Assembly (NCBI RefSeq): GCF_010868145.1
Contig: NZ_JAAGUY010000022.1
Location: forward strand, 26,720-90,719
Length of the DNA stretch: 64,000 bases
Source of the DNA: Nocardia cyriacigeorgica
Lineage (GTDB): Bacteria > Actinomycetota > Actinomycetes > Mycobacteriales > Mycobacteriaceae
Direction of reading: 5' to 3'
Shown one piece after another: positions 37,315-44,230 of the stretch. Made by a program: the position numbers and the translations under genes. Below the pieces are notes generated by a model, which worked only from the letters and a program-made list of their open reading frames with translations, was not told the DNA's origin and did no database searches. Positions within the stretch are counted from its first letter, which is position 1. Every line of letters starts with the position of its first letter.

Positions 37315-38535
37315 CTACTTGGAGTTGGCCAGGATGGCGTACTGGGCGGAGATCCGTTGCTGGGCGTCCAGCAGCTGTTCGGCCGCCATGAACGCGTAGT
37401 AGCGGTCGTAGGTGACATGACAGTAGAACCGGATCGCGCCGGCCGCCGGGCCCTTGTACTCAGTGCAGGTGGCCTGGGGCAGGCCCTTCGGCGACGGCTG
37501 GCTGCGGAAGTATCGGTTGAGCTCGGATGACTTGTCCTTCAGCTCTTGCGCGGACTCGGCGTCCGCGGCTCGGTACAGGTCTCCTGCGTCGTAGGCGACC
37601 CGATCGACTCCCGCGTCGACGAGTTGTTGCTTGCGTTCCAGCGGATCGGTGGGGAAGTGCAGGGAGCCGTGCATGTCGTAGGTGCCCGGGACATTCAGGA
37701 AGGAGTCACCTTCCGGGCGGCGCAGCGAAATCGAACGCATCCCGTCCGGGTCGATGGAGGTCTCCATGAACTTGTCCGGTGGTGTCGGCTCGAACTTCTC
37801 CAGGCTGGTGCTCGTCGCGGCGATGGCCTTCTCCAGGAGCGCGGACGCTCCGGGCAGATCGGATTCGCCGAGGACCTTCTTCTCGTAGTCGGAGGCGATG
37901 GTCACGATGACGAATTCATCCTGGGCCAGCCACGAAGCCAGCACCTGCATACCGGGCTGCCACCGCACATGAGCGGCGGGGTACTTCTCGAGTTTCGCCG
38001 GCTCGACCGGGTATTTGTCATCCTCGTAGAAGCCGGCACGCGACAGGTTCGCCGCCGCATCGGTCGCCGACTTGGCATCGGGGAAGATCAGGACCGAGGT
38101 CGATAGCGTGTAGGCGATGCTGTTGACCTTGTTGGACGATCCGGTCGCCGAGAACCCGGATATGAACCCCTTCGCGTCGTTGGCGAAGTTGTCTTCCTTG
38201 ATCCAGCGGTGAATCGGGCTCGGATGGGACTCGTCCGGCAGCAGAAACGGACGTACCGTCCCCGGCGGCTGGTACACCAGCTTCGGGTCGATCTCCACGG
38301 GCAGTGGAATAACGTTGCCGAGCCGCTGTGCCTCGACGAATCGGGGCACGTCCTTGTTCTTCGGCTCGCCGAGGTCGCGCGGTAGCGTCGCGTATCCACC
38401 GACGTCCAGCTGGGCCAAGTCCACCGTGGGCTCGGCGGCTTCGCTGTCGGTCCCGCAGCTCGTCGCGGCCAGGGTGCAGGCGAACAGTAGGGCGACCCCC
38501 GCCCGGAAACGATGCGATCTCGCGGTGAGCTGCAC
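37315..38535 (-). CDS. Envelope lipoprotein, type A, copy 2 (DUF7373-like)
   Basis: 406 residues. GTG start right after GGGGGGAGC. Signal peptide with LAATSC as lipobox. Type-A landmarks: DLAQLDVGGYATLPRDLG, RLGNVIPLP, LIFPDA, YPAAHVRWQPG, FEPTPPDKFMETSIDPDG, and the ending DAQQRISAQYAILANSK. Nearly colinear with type A copy 1. A conserved -10-like TACTAT lies 32 bases upstream of the start in both copies. Confidence 0.86.
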   Translation of the reverse strand: MQLTARSHRFRAGVALLFACTLAATSCGTDSEAAEPTVDLAQLDVGGYATLPRDLGEPKNKDVPRFVEAQRLGNVIPLPVEIDPKLVYQPPGTVRPFLLPDESHPSPIHRWIKEDNFANDAKGFISGFSATGSSNKVNSIAYTLSTSVLIFPDAKSATDAAANLSRAGFYEDDKYPVEPAKLEKYPAAHVRWQPGMQVLASWLAQDEFVIVTIASDYEKKVLGESDLPGASALLEKAIAATSTSLEKFEPTPPDKFMETSIDPDGMRSISLRRPEGDSFLNVPGTYDMHGSLHFPTDPLERKQQLVDAGVDRVAYDAGDLYRAADAESAQELKDKSSELNRYFRSQPSPKGLPQATCTEYKGPAAGAIRFYCHVTYDRYYAFMAAEQLLDAQQRISAQYAILANSK

Positions 38536-38564
38536 GCTCCCCCCTTTGCTCGAGTGTGTCAGCC

Positions 38565-38580
38565 GGATAGTACTGCACCG
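38565..38580 (-). promoter_or_regulatory. Conserved upstream element of lipoprotein A2
   Basis: On the minus strand this reads CGGTGCAGTACTATCC, with a -10-like TACTAT at 38572-38567. The same element, at the same distance (32 bases) from the start codon, precedes A1, followed in both by a CTGACACACTCGAG stretch. A proper -35 is not obvious. Confidence 0.5.
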
Positions 38581-38649
38581 TAGCGATATGCGAATGTGAT
38601 CTCGGGTGCGCAGCCTGCTGACGAGTTTGTCCGGCCTCCTGGGCCGAAT

Positions 38650-39867
38650 TCACTGATATTGGCTGTTGGCGAGCAGTGCGTACTGTGCGGCGGCACGCTG
38701 CTTGACGTCGACGGGTTGCCCGCTCTGAACTTGGGCGACGTAACGGCCGTACTGGACGATGCAGACGAACTTCTTGTCCGAGTCGGAGCGTGTGGAGTCT
38801 TCGCCACAGCGCACGCCCGGCACGTCTTTCGGCGCGTCGATCGGCGTCCATCTGCTCGACGCGAGCCGGGTGTCGGCGAATGTCGCCGCTGATTCGGCGT
38901 CCCGCGTCCGATACAGGTAGGTGTCATCGGCGATGGCGATGCTGTCGGTGCCGCTGTCTTCCATGTCCTTCTGCTTCTCGGCCGGCTCGCTCACCCAGTG
39001 CAGGATGCCGCGTGGCGTGTGCACCGCGACGGCGCCGACCCGTGGCGAGAAGAAGAAGCTCTCCGAGGTCAGCGTTCGCTGGAACATCGACTCCGGATCG
39101 AACGGGAGCGCGGCAATCTCACGCTTGGACAGCGGCGCGAGCTGCTCCAGCAGTGGAACTTGTGCCGCATAGGTCTTCTCGGCGAGCATCGTGAGTGCAT
39201 CCAGGTCGGGAGACGGCCAGGTGATCAGCATGGTGATCACGTAGCTGCCGACAGCCATGGTCGTACCGAGCGTGGGAACGCCCGGACGCCAATGGGAATG
39301 GGCGTTGGGATAGTTCTTCAGGGTCACCGGCTTGTTCTGGTCCGGCGCGACCTCGAGATCGGTGCGGTCCAGATCACGTGCGGCGGATTCGGCGGTCTTG
39401 TCGTCGGGGAACTGGAGGGCACCGATGGTGATCGACGTTTCGCCCAGTGATTTGTCGGCGGGTTTGGCGCGGTCCGCGGAGGTGATGCCGAGGCCGAACA
39501 TGAAATTGTGCCGTTCCAACACCGGCCTGTTGACGTCGGCGAGCAGCTCGGTGGCCGCGTCGGCATCTCCGAACTCCTTGGCGCCGCGGTTGTACTTCAG
39601 CTTCGGGTCGACCTCGATCCCGTTGACGACATTGTCCGACAGCCGCATGATCGCCAGCTCGACCCCGTCGAGCAGGGTGGGGTTGTACTCCCACCGAAGG
39701 TCGAGCGGTGTGGTCGGATAGCTGCCGATTTCGAAACCGCGGATATCGGGCTCAGCAGGGACAGCGGTCCCGGACTCAGCGGAGCAGCCGGTCAACATGG
39801 TGGTCGCGGCGATGGCCAAGGCAGCACACCGGGCGGTCGATGACGTGAAGATGTTGTGAATGCGCAT
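38650..39867 (-). CDS. Envelope lipoprotein, type B, copy 1 (DUF7373-like)
   Basis: 405 residues, lipobox MLTGC. Landmarks as in copy 2: EPDIRGFEIGSYPTTPLDLR, VDPKLKYNRG, LQFPDD, YPNAHSHWRPG, VITMLITWPSPDLDALT and the C-terminal VDVKQRAAAQYALLAN. By eye roughly 70 percent of residues match copy 2, so the pair are recent paralogues that have begun to diverge. It lies 14 bases after A1. Confidence 0.86.
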   Translation of the reverse strand: MRIHNIFTSSTARCAALAIAATTMLTGCSAESGTAVPAEPDIRGFEIGSYPTTPLDLRWEYNPTLLDGVELAIMRLSDNVVNGIEVDPKLKYNRGAKEFGDADAATELLADVNRPVLERHNFMFGLGITSADRAKPADKSLGETSITIGALQFPDDKTAESAARDLDRTDLEVAPDQNKPVTLKNYPNAHSHWRPGVPTLGTTMAVGSYVITMLITWPSPDLDALTMLAEKTYAAQVPLLEQLAPLSKREIAALPFDPESMFQRTLTSESFFFSPRVGAVAVHTPRGILHWVSEPAEKQKDMEDSGTDSIAIADDTYLYRTRDAESAATFADTRLASSRWTPIDAPKDVPGVRCGEDSTRSDSDKKFVCIVQYGRYVAQVQSGQPVDVKQRAAAQYALLANSQYQ

Positions 39868-39881
39868 GTCCCGCAGCAGCC

Positions 39882-41099
39882 CTACTTCGAGTTGGCCAGA
39901 ATGGCGTACTGGGCCGATATCCGTTGCTGGGCATCCAGCAGCTGCTCGGCGCCCATGAACGCGTAATAGCGGTCGTAGGCGACATGGCAGTAGAACCGGA
40001 TCGCGCCCTCAGCGGGGCCCTTGTATTCCATACAGGTCGCCTGCGGCAGACCCTTCGGCGAGTCCGCGCCACGGAAGTATCGGTTGAGTTCGGAAGACTT
40101 GTCTTTGAGCTCCTGTGCGGATTCCGCGTCGGCGGCCCGGTACAGCTCGCCTGCGTCGTAGGCGACTCGATCGACGCCCGCGTCGACGAGTTCCGTTTTC
40201 CGCTCCAGCGGGTTGGTCGGGAAGTGCAATGAACCGTGCAGGTCGTAGGTCCCAGGGACGTTCATGAAGGATTCACCCTCGGGGCGTCGCAGCGAAATGG
40301 ACCGCATGCCGTCCGGATCGATGGAGTTCTCCATCAGCTTGTCCGGCGGTGTCGGCTCGAACTTCTCCAGGCTGGTGCTCGTCGCGGCGATGGCCTTCTC
40401 CGACAGCGTCGACAAACCAGGCAGATCGGATTCGCCCAGCATCTTGGCCTCGGCGTTATACGAGATGTTGACGATCACGAATTCGTCCTCGGCCAGCCAC
40501 GACACCAGTGTCTGCATACCGGGCTGCCACCGCACATGAGCTGCGGGGTACTTGTCCAACTTCGCCGGTTCGACCGGGAAGTCCTCGTCCCGAAAGAAGC
40601 GGGCACGCGACAGGTTCGCGGCCGCGTCGGTCGCCGACTTCGCATCCGGGAAGATAAGGACATTGGTCGACAGTGTGGAAGCCAAGGCCGGCGCCTTGTT
40701 CGACTGCGCTGTGGCGGAGAACCCGGCGATGAATCCCTTCGCGTCGTTGGCGAAGTTCTCCTCGGTGATCCAGCGGTGGATCGGGCTGAGGTGTGACTCG
40801 CCTGGCAACAGGAACGCGTGGGTGGCAGGCCCCTGGTGCACGAACTTCGGGTCGATCTCCACCGGTAGCGGCATGATGTTGCCGAGCCGCTGTGCCTCGA
40901 CGAATCGGGGGACCCAGTTGTTCTTCGGTTCGCCGAGCTCGCGCGGCAAGGTGGTGTATCCGCCGACGTCGAGCTGCGCCAAGTCCACGGCGGGTGCGGC
41001 CGCTTCGCTGTCGGACCCGCAGCCCGACGCCGCCAACGCGAAAGCGAACAATAGGGCGATGCCCGCCCGGAAACGATGAGACCCCACGGTGTGCCGCAC
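39882..41099 (-). CDS. Envelope lipoprotein, type A, copy 1 (DUF7373-like)
   Basis: 405 residues from GTG at 41099, right after GGGGGGAGC, exactly as in copy 2. Signal peptide with lipobox AASGC. Landmarks: DLAQLDVGGYTTLPRELG, RLGNIMPLP, LIFPDA, YPAAHVRWQPG and QRISAQYAILANSK. The open frame runs on to 42260, but that part is antisense to the FHA gene and lacks a signal peptide, so it is rejected. First gene of the lipoprotein-kinase block; in-family function unknown. Confidence 0.86.
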   Translation of the reverse strand: MRHTVGSHRFRAGIALLFAFALAASGCGSDSEAAAPAVDLAQLDVGGYTTLPRELGEPKNNWVPRFVEAQRLGNIMPLPVEIDPKFVHQGPATHAFLLPGESHLSPIHRWITEENFANDAKGFIAGFSATAQSNKAPALASTLSTNVLIFPDAKSATDAAANLSRARFFRDEDFPVEPAKLDKYPAAHVRWQPGMQTLVSWLAEDEFVIVNISYNAEAKMLGESDLPGLSTLSEKAIAATSTSLEKFEPTPPDKLMENSIDPDGMRSISLRRPEGESFMNVPGTYDLHGSLHFPTNPLERKTELVDAGVDRVAYDAGELYRAADAESAQELKDKSSELNRYFRGADSPKGLPQATCMEYKGPAEGAIRFYCHVAYDRYYAFMGAEQLLDAQQRISAQYAILANSK

Positions 41100-41128
41100 G
41101 CTCCCCCCTATCTCGAGTGTGTCAGGCG

Positions 41129-41144
41129 GGATAGTACTGCACCG
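41129..41144 (-). promoter_or_regulatory. Conserved upstream element of lipoprotein A1
   Basis: Minus strand CCGGTGCAGTACTATC, with TACTAT at 41136-41131, 32 bases before the GTG start; same element and spacing as upstream of A2. Probably the promoter for the whole lipoprotein-kinase block. Confidence 0.5.
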
Positions 41145-41343
41145 GTACGACACGTGATCGTGCTCGCCGGTGGATCGCGCCCTATCAGCGGTCTGATAGC
41201 GAATGCATCTCAGTCGATCGGGGCGTTCTCGGTGCGCGGACTCCGGACCAACCACGGGTAAGCGGACCGGTGATGTTCGCATTGCAATACTCTGGTCTGG
41301 TGGCGACGATCCAGCATTCCGCTCCAGGGGAAGGCCGATACCG

Positions 41344-42669
41344 TTGAAGGATCGGCAGGTGGAGGTCGTCGCCGGGAACCACGCCGCGGCTCGGGTCGCG
41401 GGCGCGGTGGTCGTCGTTGCGCATCGGGATCGCGGTAAGCCGAGCCAGGAGTCGCCTGCTGTGCGCGCTCTGGAATCGCTGGCCGAACTGGTCAGCGAGG
41501 CCGTCGAGCAGCAGCCGACGGGTCCAGGCGCGTTGGTCGCGCGCAACGCGACGCGCTGGCTGATGAAGGACGCCGAGCAGATCAGCCCCGGACGTCCGGT
41601 CGACTTCGGCATTCTGTCGCCCGCGGAGAACGGCGGGGTGGCCATCTTCCTGCACGGCGCGGTGACCGCGGTGCTGGCGGGGGAGCAGATCGAGCGATAT
41701 CGCGGCAGTGATGCGGCGTTCACCGTCGACCGGGTCGCCTCGGTGCCGTCGCGGGCGGTGGCGTTGTTCGTCGACGACACAAGGGGCCGGGTTCCCGAGC
41801 TGCCCACCGAACGCGGAATCGGCTGGCTGGTGGAAGGTATCGCCCAGGCCGACGGAATGATCGTCTGGTCGGACGAGGTGCGCGCACGTGGCGCGCGCAC
41901 GGTGAATGTGGAAGCCACCGACGGCGGCTTGCATCGCCGGGCCACCCCACCGCCGCTGCCGACCGCGCGTATCGACCAGGAGCGTTCACCGGAACCCGTT
42001 GCGGCGCAATCCGCGCCGGTGGACCCGAATGTGACGCCGACCCAGGCCTCCACCTCGATGCTCGATTTGAGTGACGACCAGGAACCGCCCGCGCAGCCCG
42101 AATCGCTCGAACACCGCGGAACCGATCCGTCGCCACGTCCCGATCCGCAACTACAGCGGCGGCTGGAGGCGACGGCGCGAGCCACCACGATCGCGGTGAA
42201 GGTCATGGGATTCAAATGCGCCCGTGCGCATCCGAGTGATCCGCGCGCCGCGTTCTGCACCGTCTGCGGTATGCCGGTCGATCAGACCCAAGCGATGAGC
42301 GAGGTCGTGCGTCCGCCGCTCGGCATGCTGGTGCTCGACGACGGGATGACCTTCATGCTCGCCGCCGACGCCGTCATAGGACGCGACCCGGAGCATTCCG
42401 AACAAGCGCGACGCGGGCTCATCCCGTTGAAGATCGAGGACAACTCCGGCGGCATGTCCCGCGCGCACGCGGAGATCGTGCTGGTGAATTGGGATGTGAC
42501 GCTGGTGGATAGGGGCTCGACCAACGGCACCCGCACCCGGGTCGCCGGCTATCGCGACTGGGTGCGGTTGACGCCGAACCAGCCGATGGTGCTGCTGCCT
42601 GGCACCGAGATCATGATCGGTAACCGGGTGCTGCGTTTCGATCCGGCGGCGCCGCCACCGTTCGGCTGA
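41344..42669 (+). CDS. FHA-domain protein with zinc-ribbon-like motif
   Basis: 441 residues from TTG at 41344, eight bases after AGGGGAAGG; an ATG at 41203 is in frame but lacks a ribosome site. Residues 1-200 form an unrecognised alpha/beta domain. A Pro/Ser/Gln-rich linker follows. A short segment near 300-320 has Cys pairs (FKCARAH, CTVCG) like a half zinc ribbon. The FHA domain (about 345-435) keeps the phosphothreonine-binding residues: VIGRDP, MSRAHAEI and RGSTNGT. It is divergent from the lipoprotein-kinase block, so it is a likely reader of those kinases (inference). Confidence 0.85.
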   Translation: MKDRQVEVVAGNHAAARVAGAVVVVAHRDRGKPSQESPAVRALESLAELVSEAVEQQPTGPGALVARNATRWLMKDAEQISPGRPVDFGILSPAENGGVAIFLHGAVTAVLAGEQIERYRGSDAAFTVDRVASVPSRAVALFVDDTRGRVPELPTERGIGWLVEGIAQADGMIVWSDEVRARGARTVNVEATDGGLHRRATPPPLPTARIDQERSPEPVAAQSAPVDPNVTPTQASTSMLDLSDDQEPPAQPESLEHRGTDPSPRPDPQLQRRLEATARATTIAVKVMGFKCARAHPSDPRAAFCTVCGMPVDQTQAMSEVVRPPLGMLVLDDGMTFMLAADAVIGRDPEHSEQARRGLIPLKIEDNSGGMSRAHAEIVLVNWDVTLVDRGSTNGTRTRVAGYRDWVRLTPNQPMVLLPGTEIMIGNRVLRFDPAAPPPFG

Positions 42670-42678
42670 GCGCGGCCG

Positions 42679-44124
42679 TCAGGAGTAGCGCGACATACAG
42701 GTGGTCTCGCCGTTGAGCACCCCGGCGCGGAAGGCATCCACCCGGGCGAACCCGCTCGGCACGGTCTGCCCCTTGATGTCGCTGGCGGCCAGACCATCGG
42801 TGAGCAGTCCGGAAACCGCCTCGTCCAGATCGCCCGCGGCCAGCGTGATGTCGCCTTCCGAGGGCGGCCTGCCCGGTTCGGCGAGCTTGCCGGTGACGAC
42901 ACCGGACAGGCACGCCGAACGCAATCCGGTCTTGGCGCCGATGAGCTGCTGCCCGTGGTCACGCTGTACCGCGAGTGCGTATCGGGCGATGAAGACGACG
43001 TAGCCGTTGTAATCACCGGTCACCTTCACCGGCAGCGGATCATCCGGATCGGTGTCGGAGGTGCCGCGTTCGGCCAACCCCGGGATATCGGTGGCGATGG
43101 TGTTGCTGGCGGGGCAGTAGCTGACCGGTTCGGTGGTGGTGCCATTCGTACAGTCGACCGTCGCGCCGCCGTAGCTGTAGGTGGGGTCGGCATCGATCGG
43201 CAGGATCGCGGCGAGGGCCTTGGTCAGCTCGACCAGATTTTCTTTGGTGATCGGGTATTCGCCGCGGCCCGCGTCGCCTTCGAAGCTCTGCGGCAGATCG
43301 CCACGGCGCCGCTCGATTTCGCCCATATCGATGGCTTTGCAGCCTTTGGGGCCGTCGGTGAAACCGATCTGCACCGCGGTGACTCGTTCGAAGGCCGAAC
43401 CGTGCACGCTCTCCGGATCGTCGGGGTCGGAGTCGCGGATGGCGACGGTCGCGGCGAGGACCGAATTGAGGCCATCGGAGGTGTTGATGGTGAAGTGCGT
43501 GGACTTGCCTTCGGCGACATGGCGCATGAAGGCGCCCGCGAAGCAGTCGGCCTGCTGTTCCTTGACGATGACCGGGTCTTTGCGGTCGACGATCTTGGAC
43601 ATGGTCTGGATGGCGTGACCGTATTCGTGCGCCAGCACCATGACCACCGACATCTTGCCGAAGGTCTCCTCCATGGTGGGAAGCAACAGCGAGCGGTCCC
43701 AGCCGATGGAATTGTCGAGTCGGCAGTAGGCGGCGTTGACCAGTCGGTAGGTGGTCTCGGTGCAGAATTCGACCGAATCGTTCTTGCTCGCCTTGGCGCT
43801 CCAGGAAATCAACTTGTCGACCGGCTCGAACTCGCCGTCGAACTCCTTGGGGTACTCGGCGGCCCAGTAGGTCTGGATGTCCTCGACGGCGTTGAGTGCC
43901 AGCTGGTCCACTTCGCCGTCATCGCCGTTGCGTGCGGTCAACGTGCTGTCGGGGACGTCGGGCCGCGGGCCGCTCGGGCCGCTCGTGGTCGGCAGTCCGG
44001 CCACCTTGAACGGGTCGTCGTAGATGGAGACGGCGCGTCCGTCCACGGATCGGGTACACCCTGCGAGTACCGCCACAGCGCACAGCACGGCGATGACGAC
44101 GGCGATTCCACGACGTTGCCGCAT
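42679..44124 (-). CDS. Secreted lipoprotein zinc metalloprotease (Zn_peptidase / YpfJ type)
   Basis: 481 residues. Signal sequence with lipobox VLAGC (Cys23). The catalytic motif HEYGH (His166, Glu167, His170) is in MVLAHEYGHAIQ, and QADCFAGAFMRHV supplies the third ligand region, as in predicted neutral zinc metallopeptidases (PF04228). Cysteines in the mature protein suggest disulphides. ATG at 44124 with AGGGGGA upstream. It is convergent with the FHA gene and divergent from the ABC exporter. Substrate unknown; envelope or secreted-protein processing is a fair guess. Confidence 0.88.
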   Translation of the reverse strand: MRQRRGIAVVIAVLCAVAVLAGCTRSVDGRAVSIYDDPFKVAGLPTTSGPSGPRPDVPDSTLTARNGDDGEVDQLALNAVEDIQTYWAAEYPKEFDGEFEPVDKLISWSAKASKNDSVEFCTETTYRLVNAAYCRLDNSIGWDRSLLLPTMEETFGKMSVVMVLAHEYGHAIQTMSKIVDRKDPVIVKEQQADCFAGAFMRHVAEGKSTHFTINTSDGLNSVLAATVAIRDSDPDDPESVHGSAFERVTAVQIGFTDGPKGCKAIDMGEIERRRGDLPQSFEGDAGRGEYPITKENLVELTKALAAILPIDADPTYSYGGATVDCTNGTTTEPVSYCPASNTIATDIPGLAERGTSDTDPDDPLPVKVTGDYNGYVVFIARYALAVQRDHGQQLIGAKTGLRSACLSGVVTGKLAEPGRPPSEGDITLAAGDLDEAVSGLLTDGLAASDIKGQTVPSGFARVDAFRAGVLNGETTCMSRYS

Positions 44125-44215
44125 CGTTCTCCCCCTCGTCGGCCGGTCGGTCGGTGTATCGGTCGCCGGAACGGTGCATGGCGCATCGGGGGCACCGCCG
44201 ATGTCCGGGTGATGG

Positions 44216-44225
44216 AATAGTATCC
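44216..44225. promoter_or_regulatory. Shared near-palindromic -10 region of protease and FHA-ABC genes
   Basis: GAATAGTATC (44216-44225) reads as TAGTAT on the plus strand at 44218-44223 and TACTAT on the minus strand. The plus-strand hexamer ends seven bases before the ATG of the ABC gene, typical of leaderless transcripts. The minus-strand reading serves the protease with a leader of about 90 bases. Confidence 0.5.
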
Positions 44226-44230
44226 GCTGC

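Larger units (their letters stand above)
36086..38535 (-). repeat. Tandem duplication unit 2 (lipoproteins A2-B2)
   Basis: This 2450-base unit has the same length and gene order as 38650-41099, and the two are offset by 2564 bases. Protein similarity between copies is high along the whole length, and the upstream element is conserved, indicating a tandem gene-pair duplication. Confidence 0.8.
38650..41099 (-). repeat. Tandem duplication unit 1 (lipoproteins A1-B1)
   Basis: A 2450-base unit matching 36086-38535 in length, gene order, reading frames and upstream element. Direct orientation; 114 bases separate the units. Confidence 0.8.

Noticed and set aside
41100..42260. N-terminal extension of lipoprotein A1
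   Set aside because: It is antisense to the FHA gene and would bury the signal peptide and lipobox; the GTG at 41099 matches copy A2 exactly.
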